A stretch of DNA of 64,000 bases from DATCLS01 sp035296625 (GTDB taxonomy: Bacteria > Actinomycetota > Acidimicrobiia > Acidimicrobiales > VFJN01): contig DATHAO010000049.1 of NCBI GenBank assembly GCA_035296625.1, positions 1-64,000 of the forward strand, given 5' to 3'. A program made the position numbers and the translations under genes. Below the pieces are notes generated by a model. That model was not told the origin of the DNA. It made no database searches and saw nothing but the letters and a program-made list of their open reading frames with translations. Of the stretch, positions 50,673 through 59,347 are shown one piece after another. Position 1 is the stretch's first letter. Every line of letters starts with the position of its first letter.

Positions 50673-51398
50673 TCACCCGTTGTCATACGATCGCCGTCCC
50701 GCCAGGCCGGCGGCGGCGTCGCCGACGGCGAGAAACAGCACGGTGGCGTCGTCCACCAGCTGGTCGCGGCCCACGTCGATGCGGCCGGCCAGCCAGGCGA
50801 CCAGCAACTCGCTGAAGCCCCCGACCAGGATCGCGGCGCTGATGCGGCCCACCTGGTCGGCTCCCGGGGGCGGCGGCCGGCGGCGGGCGGCATCGCGTTC
50901 GACGAGCTCGACCAGCTCGTGGCCGGTCTCGACCCGGCGCCGGTTCAGCGCCTCGTTCCCGAGCGCCTCGACGTACAGCACCCGGGCGCAGCGCCGGTCC
51001 TCGTCGACGAAGCGCACGATGTGGTCGACGACGGTCCGCGTGCGGGCGGCCGGGTCGGGCGCCGAGGCCGCGAGCGCGGCGCCCAGGCCGGTGAGCAGGT
51101 CGTCGACGATCCGGTCGTAGACGGTCACCACCAGGTCGTCGAGGTCGGGGAAGCTCTCGTAGAAATAGCGGGCGTTCAACCGGGCCCGCTGGCACACGGC
51201 TCGCACGGTGGTGCCCGCCCAGCCCTCGGTGCCGAGCAGCTCGAACGCGGCGTCCAGCAGCAGGGAGCGACGCTGCGCCCGGCGATGCTCGGCGGGCACG
51301 CCCGCCCAGCGCGAGCGATCGGCGGCGCCCGGCGGGCCGCTGGTGGCCACGTCAGAGCTCTCGTCGGCGGTCCCGTCGGCGGCGGTCAGGCTTGGCAA
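50673..51398 (-). CDS. TetR-family transcriptional regulator
   Basis: A protein of up to 241 residues, if started at the TTG at 51398; the GTG at 51347 (224 residues) is preferable if the palindrome overlapping the TTG is an operator. The TetR HTH is LLLDAAFELLGTEGWAGTTV with VRAVCQRARLNARYFYESF, the classic recognition helix ending in YFYESF. The C-terminal ligand domain includes FSELLVAWLAGRIDV. Its position between an acyl-CoA ligase and the divergent catabolic operon suggests that it represses both, likely releasing on an acyl-CoA or pathway intermediate. Confidence 0.9.
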   Translation of the reverse strand: MPSLTAADGTADESSDVATSGPPGAADRSRWAGVPAEHRRAQRRSLLLDAAFELLGTEGWAGTTVRAVCQRARLNARYFYESFPDLDDLVVTVYDRIVDDLLTGLGAALAASAPDPAARTRTVVDHIVRFVDEDRRCARVLYVEALGNEALNRRRVETGHELVELVERDAARRRPPPPGADQVGRISAAILVGGFSELLVAWLAGRIDVGRDQLVDDATVLFLAVGDAAAGLAGRRSYDNG

Positions 51399-51409
51399 CG
51401 GTCGTTACC
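51394..51409. promoter_or_regulatory. Putative TetR operator palindrome
   Basis: GGcAACG-GT-CGTTaCC: a 16-bp near-perfect palindrome with one mismatched pair, 77 bp before the ATG of the plus-strand operon at 51486 and over the farthest possible start of the divergent tetR. Size and symmetry suit a TetR dimer. It is followed by the AT-richer ATACCTTAGGG, a likely promoter area. Confidence 0.55.
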
Positions 51410-51485
51410 ATACCTTAGGGTCCGGGCAGCGGCCGTTGCCGTGGGTGGTGGGCGGTCGTCGTGAGGCCCGAGGGGAGGCAACTCC

Positions 51486-53027
51486 GTGGCGCAGCGCGTG
51501 GTGATCGTGGGCGGCGGCGTCGGCGGGGCGGCCACGGCCCTGGCCCTGGCCGACGGCGGTCACCGCGTGACGCTGATCGAGCGCGACGACCTGGGCCCGC
51601 TGGCCGACCCCGAGGCCGCGTTCACGGCAGAGTGCCCGGGCGCCCCGCAGGTGCACCACACCCACGCCTTCCTGGCCCGCCTGGCCGTGGTGCTACGCGA
51701 CCGGTTCCCGGACGTGCTCGACGCGCTGATGGCCGCCGGAGGCACGACTCTTCCGGCGAGCGCCGACCTCGGCGACCCTCGCCCGGGCGACGAGGACCTG
51801 GCCGTGCTCGTCGTGCGGCGGACCACGCTCGAATGGGTCCTGCGCCGGGCGGTGGCGTCCCGCCCGGCGATCGACGTGCGCACCGGCGTGGGCGTCACCG
51901 GCCTGGTCGCGGTGCCCGGCGACGCCGCGGACGAGGAGAGCGCGACGGGGCCGACGGGCGCGGCCGCCGGGGTCGGGGGCGCCGGCGTCCCGGTCGTCAC
52001 GGGGGTGCGGCTCCACGACGGCACCGTGCTCGACGCCGACGTGGTAGTCGCGGCCAACGGGCGCCGCTCGGACGTGCCAGCCTGGTTGGCCCCGTTCGGC
52101 GTCGAGGTGCCCGAGACGGTCCACGAGAGCGGCCTCATGTACCTGTCGCGCTGGTACCGGCCGCCGGCCGGCCACGATCTCGTGCTCGACTTCCGCCTCG
52201 GCGACCTGGGCTTCGTGAAGTACCTGGGCGTTCCCGGCGACGGCGGCACGCTGTCGGTGACGCTCGCCATCCGGGTGGCCGACGCCGAGCTGCGGGCCCA
52301 CCTCGCCGATCCGGACGTCTTCGACCGGGCCTGCCACTTGCTGCCGGGCCCCGACCGCTTCTTCGCCCACGGTCCGCTCGAACCACTCGGGCCGGTCCTC
52401 CCCATGGGCGGGCTGCTCAACCGCCTCCGCCGCTTCGTCGCCGGCACCGGTGAGCCGACCGTCGCCGGCTTCCACGCCGTCGGCGACGCCCACACCTGCA
52501 CGAACCCGCTCTACGGGCGGGGCTGCTCGCTGGCCGTCGTGCAGGCGGTCGAGCTGGCCGATGCCCTCGCCGCCAACCCCGACGACCCGATCGCCCGAGC
52601 CCGGCGCTACGAGCAGGCGTCCACGCGCGAGGTCGAGCCGTGGTTCGACGTGGCCGTGCAGATGGATGCCCTCGGCTCGGACCGCGGCCCGGAAGACGGG
52701 GACGGGCGCCCCGGCGGGTCGGGCGCCGGGTCCAGCAAGGCGCTCGTCGCCCTGCGCGTGGCGGCCGCGACCGACCCGGTGATCGCCCGGGCGCTGGTCC
52801 GCTTCTGGAACGTCCTGGCGACGCCCGCCGACCTCATGGCCGATCCCGAGTTCCTGGCTCGGGCGGCGGCCGTCATGGCCGACGCCGACGCCCACCCGGC
52901 TCCGCCCCGTAGCGGTCCGTCGCGGACCGAACTGCTCGCGTCCCTTGCCCCACCTGATCGGAGCGCCCCCGCATGCCCGACGCCAACCGCCCCGCCGACG
53001 CCCCACTCGTGCGGTCGCGCCCGGTGA
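51486..53027 (+). CDS. FAD-dependent oxidoreductase
   Basis: A 513-residue flavoprotein. The Rossmann motif VVIVGGGVGGAATALALADG and ERDD bind FAD. A second strand motif DADVVVAANGRRSDVPAW and the late HAVGDAHTCTNPLYGRGCSL (the GD motif of para-hydroxybenzoate-hydroxylase-like or geranylgeranyl-reductase-like enzymes) complete the FAD site. It probably acts as a monooxygenase or dehydrogenase on a hydrophobic substrate. Last residues (from about 492) are proline-rich and overlap the next gene by 55 bp. First gene of the TetR-flanked operon. Confidence 0.87.
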   Translation: MAQRVVIVGGGVGGAATALALADGGHRVTLIERDDLGPLADPEAAFTAECPGAPQVHHTHAFLARLAVVLRDRFPDVLDALMAAGGTTLPASADLGDPRPGDEDLAVLVVRRTTLEWVLRRAVASRPAIDVRTGVGVTGLVAVPGDAADEESATGPTGAAAGVGGAGVPVVTGVRLHDGTVLDADVVVAANGRRSDVPAWLAPFGVEVPETVHESGLMYLSRWYRPPAGHDLVLDFRLGDLGFVKYLGVPGDGGTLSVTLAIRVADAELRAHLADPDVFDRACHLLPGPDRFFAHGPLEPLGPVLPMGGLLNRLRRFVAGTGEPTVAGFHAVGDAHTCTNPLYGRGCSLAVVQAVELADALAANPDDPIARARRYEQASTREVEPWFDVAVQMDALGSDRGPEDGDGRPGGSGAGSSKALVALRVAAATDPVIARALVRFWNVLATPADLMADPEFLARAAAVMADADAHPAPPRSGPSRTELLASLAPPDRSAPACPTPTAPPTPHSCGRAR

Positions 53028-53998
53028 CCACGAACGGCGTCGAGCTGCACGTCGACGAATGCGGCGAGGGACCACCCGTGATCTTCGCCCACGGGTTCCC
53101 CGAGCTGGCGTTCTCGTGGCGCCACCAGCTGCCCGCCCTCGCTGCCGCGGGCTACCACGCCGTCGCCCCGGACCAGCGGGGCTACGGGCGCTCGTCCCGT
53201 CCCGCGGCGATCGCCGACTACGACGTCGCCCACCTCACCGGCGATCTCGTCGGCCTGCTGGACGACATCGGCGAGGATCGGGCCGTGTTCGTCGGCCACG
53301 ACTGGGGCGCCATGGTGGTGTGGGCACTGTCGCTGCTGCACGCCGACCGGGTCGCCGGCGTGGTCGGCATGAGCGTGCCGTTCCTGCACCGGGCGCCGAT
53401 GCCACCGACCGAGCTGATGCGTCAGGTCTTCGGGGATGCGTTCTTCTACATCCTCTACTTCCAGGAGCCCGAGGTCGCCGACGCCGACCTCGGCCGCGAC
53501 CCGGCGACCACGATGCGGCGCATGCTCGCCGGGCTGTCCGGCGACCGGGCGATGGACAGCCTGGCCGACGCCCTGGCGCCCGACGCGCGGGGCTTCGTCG
53601 AGCGGCTGCCCGAGCCGGACAACCTGCCGGCCTGGCTGCACCCGGACGATCTCGACCGCTACGTCGACGCGTTCACCCGGACCGGGTTCACGGGCGCCAT
53701 CAACTGGTACCGCAACGTCGACCGCAACTGGGAGCTCACCGAGCCGGTGGCGGACGCCCAGGTGGCGGCCCCGTCGCTGTTCGTCGGCGGCCGCCTCGAT
53801 CCGGTGCTGCTCATGACCCCACCCGACTCCCAGGAACCCTGGCTGTCCGACCACCGCGGGACCGTGCTCGTCGAGGGCGCCGGCCACTGGGTGCAACAAG
53901 AGGCGCCCGCCGAGGTCAACGACGCCCTGCTCGGCTTCCTCGCCGGCCTCGACAGCCCGTACGGCCGGCCCGGCGGTGCCGCCCGGGGGTCGGCCTGA
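52973..53998 (+). CDS. Alpha/beta hydrolase, epoxide hydrolase-like
   Basis: A 341-residue alpha/beta hydrolase. HGFPELAFSWRHQLPAL holds the oxyanion HGxP, the nucleophile elbow is VGHDWGAMVVW with Asp as nucleophile, cap-domain NWYRN follows, and the late GRLDPVL and GAGHWVQQE give acid and His. The Asp nucleophile and HGxP are the epoxide-hydrolase pattern. It would open an epoxide made by a monooxygenase, which fits the upstream FAD enzyme. The ATG at 52973 lies inside that gene's 3' end. Confidence 0.88.
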   Translation: MPDANRPADAPLVRSRPVTTNGVELHVDECGEGPPVIFAHGFPELAFSWRHQLPALAAAGYHAVAPDQRGYGRSSRPAAIADYDVAHLTGDLVGLLDDIGEDRAVFVGHDWGAMVVWALSLLHADRVAGVVGMSVPFLHRAPMPPTELMRQVFGDAFFYILYFQEPEVADADLGRDPATTMRRMLAGLSGDRAMDSLADALAPDARGFVERLPEPDNLPAWLHPDDLDRYVDAFTRTGFTGAINWYRNVDRNWELTEPVADAQVAAPSLFVGGRLDPVLLMTPPDSQEPWLSDHRGTVLVEGAGHWVQQEAPAEVNDALLGFLAGLDSPYGRPGGAARGSA

Positions 53999-55035
53999 TG
54001 CGGGCGGTCGCCCTGCGGGCCGGCAAGCTCGTCGTGCGCGACGACGTGCCGGATCCCCGGCCCGGACTCGGTCAGGTGCTCGCCCGGGTCGAGGCGTGCG
54101 GCATCTGCGGGTCGGACCTGCACTTCGCCCGGCACGGCGCCCGGATGCTCGACCTCACCGCCCGCATGTCGGGGTTGCCCGAGATCGGCACCCCCTTGGT
54201 GGACCTCGACCGCGACGTGTTCATGGGCCACGAGTTCGCCGCCGAGGTGCTGGAGGCGGGGCCCGACACGGCCGCGCCGGCGCCGGGCACGCTCGTCACG
54301 TCCATCCCGATGATGATCACCGCCACCGGCCTGAGCGACCTCGTCTACAGCAACGAGCTGCCGGCGGGCTACGGCGAGCAGATCCTGCTCTCGGCACCGC
54401 TGCTGCTGGAGGTGCCGAACGGGCTCGACGCCCGGCGGGCGGCCCTCACCGAGCCGATGGCGGTGGGCCTGCACGCCGTGAACCGCTCGGGCATCGCCGC
54501 GGGGGACGGCGCCCTGGTCATGGGCTGCGGCCCGGTCGGCCTCGCCGTGATCGCGGCGCTCGGCCTGCGGGGCGTCGAGCCCATCGTGGCCAGCGACCTC
54601 TCCCCCGCCCGCCGCGCGCTCGCTGCGACGATGGGCGCCCACGAGGTCGTCGACCCGACGGTCGAGCCGGCGTTCGAGGCCTGGGCGCGATCCGGCCGGG
54701 GCCGGCCGCTCGTCGTCTTCGAGGCGATCGGCGTGCCCGGCATCATCGACGACGCCATGCGCGACGCTCCGGCCGGATCGCGGCTCGTCGTCGCGGGCGT
54801 GTGCATGGAGGCAGACCGGATCAACCCGCTCTTCGGCATCGCGAAGGAGCTGAACGTGCAGTTCGTGCTGGGCTACGACCCCGAGGAGTTCGCCGCCACC
54901 CTGCGCTCGATCGCCGAGGGCGAACTCGACGTCGAGCCGCTGATCACCGGCGAGGTCGACCTCGACGGCGTGCCCGGGGCGTTCGCCGAGCTGGCCGACC
55001 CGCAGCGGCAGTGCAAGGTGCTGGTGGTGCCCTGA
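53998..55035 (+). CDS. Zinc-type medium-chain alcohol dehydrogenase lacking the structural-zinc cysteines
   Basis: A 345-residue MDR protein. The catalytic zinc ligands CGICGSDLH and GHEFAAEV are present, the Rossmann motif is VMGCGPVGLAVIAALGL, and SDLSPARRALAATMGA follows. The four-cysteine structural-zinc loop of most alcohol dehydrogenases is absent; that stretch reads TSIPMMITATGLSDL. An Asp after strand 2 favours NAD. Starts in the previous stop codon (TGATG), and the next gene repeats the same overlap, so translation is coupled. Confidence 0.88.
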   Translation: MRAVALRAGKLVVRDDVPDPRPGLGQVLARVEACGICGSDLHFARHGARMLDLTARMSGLPEIGTPLVDLDRDVFMGHEFAAEVLEAGPDTAAPAPGTLVTSIPMMITATGLSDLVYSNELPAGYGEQILLSAPLLLEVPNGLDARRAALTEPMAVGLHAVNRSGIAAGDGALVMGCGPVGLAVIAALGLRGVEPIVASDLSPARRALAATMGAHEVVDPTVEPAFEAWARSGRGRPLVVFEAIGVPGIIDDAMRDAPAGSRLVVAGVCMEADRINPLFGIAKELNVQFVLGYDPEEFAATLRSIAEGELDVEPLITGEVDLDGVPGAFAELADPQRQCKVLVVP

Positions 55036-56057
55036 TGCGCCTGCGCCTCACGCCCGACGACGACCTCCTCCACCCGGTGGAGGCCGCCACCAACTTCAAC
55101 GAGAGCCGCTACTACAACTTCTACGAGCCGGCATGCGGGCTGGGCGGCTGGGTGCGCATGGGCAACCGGCCGAACGAGGGCTACGCCGAGATGACCGTGT
55201 GCCTCTACCTGCCGGACGGCTCGGTGGCGTTCACCTACGGCCGCCCCGGCATCACCGGCCACGAGGCGCACGACGCCGGGGGCCTGCGGTTCGAGGTCGT
55301 CGAGCCCTACGTCGAGCACCACGTCACCTACGACGGCCGGGTCGCCCTGCTCGACCGTCCCCGCGCGATGGAGGACCCGCGCGCCGCGTTCGCCGACAGC
55401 CCCCGGGCCGGGTGCCACCTCGACCTGGCGGTGCGGGCCGTCGCCCGGCCCTGGGGCGGCGAGCCCGAGGCCGAGGAGGGCGAGGTGCTGCCGACCGAGG
55501 ACCCCGAGCGATCCTTCGCCCGCGGTCACACCGAGCAGCACATCGCCTCGACGGGCACGGTGCGGGTCGGTGACCGGACGTTCACGGTGGTGGACGCGCT
55601 CGGCCTGCGTGACCACTCGTGGGGCCCGCGCTACTGGCAGGCCATCTGGTGGTACCGGTGGCTCACGATCAACCTCGGCCGGGACCTGGGCATGGCCTGC
55701 ACGGTGTCGGGCACCGAGGGCGGCGAGCGCAGGGCGCACGGCTTCCTCTTCGACCGGGCGCGGTACGGCGACGACCGGTGGGTGCCCATCCGGGGCGTCG
55801 AGCTGACCAGCGACTACGACGAGGGCTGGTACCACCGGGCCGTGCACGCCGTCGTCAGCACCGACGACCACACGTACCGGGTGGAGGGCGCGGTGTGGTC
55901 CGACATCCCGCTGCGCAACCGGCGCGAGGGGCTGGTCACCCGGATCACCGAGGGCATGACGACGTGGCGGTGCGGCGACCTCGTCGGCTCGGGCCTGGCC
56001 GAGTACCTCGACCAGATCGTCGACGGCCGCCCCGTCGGCGCCGCCGCCGGTGCCTGA
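55035..56057 (+). CDS. DUF7064/7065-like protein (CrtC-like beta-barrel)
   Basis: A 340-residue protein. It opens with ATNFNESRYYNFYEP, GGWVRMGNRPNEGYAEMTV and YLPDGSVAFTYGRP. The middle has HTEQHIASTGTVRVGD, the key DALGLRDHSWGPRYWQA, and the end has GTEGGERRAHGFLFD. This pattern is seen in DUF7064/7065 proteins, which sit in sterol and terpenoid catabolic clusters and may be lipocalin-like hydratases or binding proteins. Function unproven. Coupled by TGATG to the dehydrogenase gene. Confidence 0.6.
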   Translation: MRLRLTPDDDLLHPVEAATNFNESRYYNFYEPACGLGGWVRMGNRPNEGYAEMTVCLYLPDGSVAFTYGRPGITGHEAHDAGGLRFEVVEPYVEHHVTYDGRVALLDRPRAMEDPRAAFADSPRAGCHLDLAVRAVARPWGGEPEAEEGEVLPTEDPERSFARGHTEQHIASTGTVRVGDRTFTVVDALGLRDHSWGPRYWQAIWWYRWLTINLGRDLGMACTVSGTEGGERRAHGFLFDRARYGDDRWVPIRGVELTSDYDEGWYHRAVHAVVSTDDHTYRVEGAVWSDIPLRNRREGLVTRITEGMTTWRCGDLVGSGLAEYLDQIVDGRPVGAAAGA

Positions 56058-57630
56058 CGCCCACACGACCGAGGGGTCCGGCGCCGGGCCCGAGGCGACG
56101 GGTGCCCCCCCGGAGGCGGGGCGCGGCGGGTCCGAGGCGGCGGTTGCCCGCCCGGAGGCGGGGCCCGCCGGGCCGGCGAGTGCCGGACCCGACTCGGCGG
56201 GTGCCGGCGCGGAGGCGGCGATCGCCGCCGGAGTGGCCCGGGCCCTGACCGCCCGGCTCGGGCCGGTCCGCATCGAGGGGCTGGAGCGCCTGACCGGCGG
56301 GGCATCGCGCGAGACGTGGCGGGTCGACGCGGTCGACGCCGCCGGCGCGGTCCACCCGCTGGTGCTGCGCCGGGACCCGCCCGGACGGCCCGGTCCGTCC
56401 GGCGCCATGCGCCGCGAGGCCGACGCCTTGCGCGTCGCGGGCGCCGCCGGGCTCGCCGTGCCCGAGGTGGTAGCCGCCAGCGAGGACCCGGCGTGCTGGG
56501 GCTCGGCCGGGATCGTCATGGCCCGCGTCGAGGGGCAGGCGCTGGCCCGGCGCATCCTGCGCGACGACGCCTACGCCGGGGCCCGGGCGCGCCTGGCCGG
56601 CGACTGCGGGCGCTTCCTCGCCGGCCTCCACGCCCTCGACCCCGGCGCCGTCCCCGGCCTGGAGGCCGGCGACCAGCTGGCGAGGTGGCGCGACGCCCTC
56701 GATTTCACCGGCGGCAGCAGCCCCACCTTCGAGCTGGCGCTGCGCTGGCTCGACGCTCACCGGCCGCCCGCCTCCGGGACGCTCGCGCGCCCGGCGATCG
56801 TCCATGGCGATTTCCGCCTCGGCAACCTGCTGGTCGGCCCGGACGGTCTACGGGCGGTGCTCGACTGGGAGCTCGTCCACGCCGGCGACCCCATCGAGGA
56901 TCTCGGTTGGCTGTGCGTTCGGGCGTGGCGCTTCGGCGCCGAACCGCCGGTGGGGGGGTTCGGCCGCCGCGAGCAGCTCGTCGAGGCGTACGTCGCCGCC
57001 GGCGGCCGCCCGGTCGACCCGGAAGCGCTGCGCTGGTGGGAGGTGTTCGGCACGCTGCGCTGGGGTGTCATCTGCCTCGGCCAGGTCGACGCCCACCTCA
57101 CCGGGGCGCTGCGGTCCGTCGAGCTAGCCGCCATCGGTCGCCGGGTCTGCGAGCAGGAGTGGGACCTGCTCCTGCTGCTCGCCCCCGATGCCGTCGCCGC
57201 CGTCGCGCCCCGCCTGGCGGCGGCCGACCGGTCCGACGCGACGGCTCCGACCGCCGACCCGGGGTTGCACGGGCGCCCCACGGCCGGTGAGCTGCTCGCG
57301 GCCGTGCGCGAGTACCTGCGTGACGATGTGATGCCGGGTACGACCGGGCGCCTGGCGTACCACGCCCGGGTCGCGGCGAACGTGCTCGCGGTGGTCGAGC
57401 GCGAGCTCGTCGCGGGCCCCGATCCGGTCGGCGCGCACCGGACGGGCCTTGCCCTCCTCGGCGCCGCGTCCGACGCCGAACTGGCCGCCGCCCTGCGCTC
57501 CGGCGCGCTGGCCGGCCGTGACGGCGACGTGATCGGCGTGCTCGCCCGCGCCGTGGCTGACAAGCTGGCGGTGGCGAACCCGCGGTACGCGGGGACGTCG
57601 GCCGGCGCGGGAGGGGGCTCCGATGGGTGA
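56050..57630 (+). CDS. Aminoglycoside-phosphotransferase-like kinase fused to DUF6285
   Basis: A 526-residue fusion. Residues about 60-380 are an APH/ACAD10-type kinase domain: LTGGASRETWRVDA, the catalytic loop VHGDFRLGNLLV and the metal Asp in DWELVHAGDPIEDLGW. Residues about 415-475 match DUF6285 (AAVREYLRDDVMPG, LAYHARVAANVLAVVEREL). In other actinobacteria these are two neighbouring genes, here one. APH-like kinases of this type are linked to acyl-CoA dehydrogenases and probably phosphorylate hydroxyacyl compounds, not antibiotics. The first 50 residues are a Gly/Ala/Pro-rich run. GTG at 56050 overlaps the previous stop by 8 bases. Confidence 0.83.
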   Translation: MPDAHTTEGSGAGPEATGAPPEAGRGGSEAAVARPEAGPAGPASAGPDSAGAGAEAAIAAGVARALTARLGPVRIEGLERLTGGASRETWRVDAVDAAGAVHPLVLRRDPPGRPGPSGAMRREADALRVAGAAGLAVPEVVAASEDPACWGSAGIVMARVEGQALARRILRDDAYAGARARLAGDCGRFLAGLHALDPGAVPGLEAGDQLARWRDALDFTGGSSPTFELALRWLDAHRPPASGTLARPAIVHGDFRLGNLLVGPDGLRAVLDWELVHAGDPIEDLGWLCVRAWRFGAEPPVGGFGRREQLVEAYVAAGGRPVDPEALRWWEVFGTLRWGVICLGQVDAHLTGALRSVELAAIGRRVCEQEWDLLLLLAPDAVAAVAPRLAAADRSDATAPTADPGLHGRPTAGELLAAVREYLRDDVMPGTTGRLAYHARVAANVLAVVERELVAGPDPVGAHRTGLALLGAASDAELAAALRSGALAGRDGDVIGVLARAVADKLAVANPRYAGTSAGAGGGSDG

Positions 57631-59347
57631 CGCAGGCGGTGGTGACCTGTTCGCCATCGAGGAACGCGAGGTCGACGGCCGGCCACTGCGGGTTTTCACG
57701 AACGCCCCGCCGTCGCTGCGTACCATCTGGCAGCTGAGCGCCGGGCACGGCGACGCGACCTACCTCGTCTACGAGGGCGAACGCACCTCCTACGCCGAGG
57801 CGCACACACAGGTCGCCGCCCTGGCCCACCACCTGGCCGGCTCTCTCCGCGTCACCAAGGGGGATCGTGTTGCGATCGCCATGCGCAACTACCCCGAGTG
57901 GGTCGTGGCGTTCTGGGCGGCCGCCGCGGTCGGGGCCGTGGTCGTGCCGCTCAACGCCTGGTGGACGGGACCCGAGCTGGCCTACGGCCTGACCGACTCG
58001 GGCGCCAAGGTGCTCGTGGCCGACGGCGAGCGGCTCGAGCGGCTCGGGCCGCACCTCGCGGGCACGGGCGTCGAGGCGGTCATCGCCGCCCGGACCGACG
58101 CGCCCGTCCCACCGGGCACGCGCGCCTGGGCCGACGTGCTGGACGAGGCGCTCGACCGCAGCGGCGGCGACGCCACGCTGCCGCCGGCCGAGGTCGGTCC
58201 CGACGACGACGCCACGATCATGTACACCTCGGGCACGACCGGCCGGCCCAAGGGCGCGGTCGGTACGAATCGCAACGTCGGCGCCCACATCATGAACGTG
58301 ATCTACGCCACCACGGCCCCGCCGGCGGACGCCGTGGAGCCGGCCGGGTCGGGCGGGTCGGCCCCGGCGGGCGGGGCGAGCGGACTAGTCGGGGAGCGGC
58401 CCGTCACGCTGCTCACGTTCCCGCTGTTCCACGTCGGCGGGCTGCACTCGTTCCTGCTCCCCTACACGGTGGCGGGCGGCACGGTCGTGCTGCTCTACCG
58501 GTGGGACACCGCCACCGCCCTCGACCTGGTCGAGCGCGAGGGCGTGACCGCCATCGGCGGCGTGCCCACCACGATGTTCGAGCTACTCGACGAGGCTCGT
58601 CGCCAGGGCCGGGACCTGCCCACGCTGACCGGGGTGGCGTCGGGCGCCACGTTGGTCCCGCCCGAGTTGGTGCGCCGCATCGACGGCCAGCTCGGCTCGC
58701 GGGCGGCGCCCACGAACGGCTACGGGCTCACCGAGACGGCGGGCGCCGCGATCGCCAACGTAGGCCGCCGCTACCTCGACCGGCCGAACAGCGTGGGCCA
58801 GCCGATCTCACCGGTGATGGAGGTGCGCATCGCCGACCCCGACGGGCGGCCCGTGCCCGCCGGCGAGACCGGCGAGGTCTGGCTGCGGGGGCCGACGGTG
58901 TTCCGCGGGTACCACGGCAACTCCGGGGCGACCGCGGCCGCCCTCACCGACGACGGCTGGTTCCGCACAGGCGACGCCGGCATGCTCGACGACGACGGCT
59001 ACCTCTACGTCGTCGACCGGCTGAAGGACGTGATCATCCGCGGGGGCGAGAACGTCTACGCCGCCGAGGTCGAGGCGGTGCTCTACGAGCACCCCGACGT
59101 GGCGGAGGCCGCCATCGTCGGCGTGCCCGACGAGCGCCTCGGCGAGCAGGTCGCCGCCGTCGTGCGGTTGCGGCCGGGCGCGGTGACCGGGGCCGAGGCG
59201 GTCCGGGCGCACGTGGCGGCCCGGCTGGCAGCGTTCAAGGTGCCGTCGGTCGTGCACCTCACGCCGGACGCGCTGCCCCGCAACGCCGCGGGCAAGGTCC
59301 TCAAGCGGGAACTGCGGACGCAGCTCGCGGGCGAGCCGGTGGCCTGA
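57623..59347 (+). CDS. Acyl-CoA synthetase / AMP-dependent ligase (paralogue)
   Basis: A 574-residue ANL enzyme. It has MYTSGTTGRPKGAVGTN, GYGLTETAGAAIANVG, GWFRTGDAGMLDDDGYLYVV, DRLKDVIIRGGENVYAAEVE and NAAGKVLKRELR. The N-terminal half closely follows the enzyme at 41306 (RVAIAMRNYPEWVVAF, LNAWWTGPEL), so the two are recent paralogues. An insert of about 25 residues (PADAVEPAGSGGSAPAGG) lies before VTLLTFPLFHVGGLHS. ATG at 57623 overlaps the upstream gene by 8 bases. It probably activates the acid on which the rest of the operon acts. Confidence 0.92.
   Translation: MGDAGGGDLFAIEEREVDGRPLRVFTNAPPSLRTIWQLSAGHGDATYLVYEGERTSYAEAHTQVAALAHHLAGSLRVTKGDRVAIAMRNYPEWVVAFWAAAAVGAVVVPLNAWWTGPELAYGLTDSGAKVLVADGERLERLGPHLAGTGVEAVIAARTDAPVPPGTRAWADVLDEALDRSGGDATLPPAEVGPDDDATIMYTSGTTGRPKGAVGTNRNVGAHIMNVIYATTAPPADAVEPAGSGGSAPAGGASGLVGERPVTLLTFPLFHVGGLHSFLLPYTVAGGTVVLLYRWDTATALDLVEREGVTAIGGVPTTMFELLDEARRQGRDLPTLTGVASGATLVPPELVRRIDGQLGSRAAPTNGYGLTETAGAAIANVGRRYLDRPNSVGQPISPVMEVRIADPDGRPVPAGETGEVWLRGPTVFRGYHGNSGATAAALTDDGWFRTGDAGMLDDDGYLYVVDRLKDVIIRGGENVYAAEVEAVLYEHPDVAEAAIVGVPDERLGEQVAAVVRLRPGAVTGAEAVRAHVAARLAAFKVPSVVHLTPDALPRNAAGKVLKRELRTQLAGEPVA

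Noticed and set aside
56050..57630. Aminoglycoside resistance gene
   Set aside because: The kinase is of the ACAD10/acyl-CoA-associated type within a lipid operon and carries DUF6285; resistance is unlikely.
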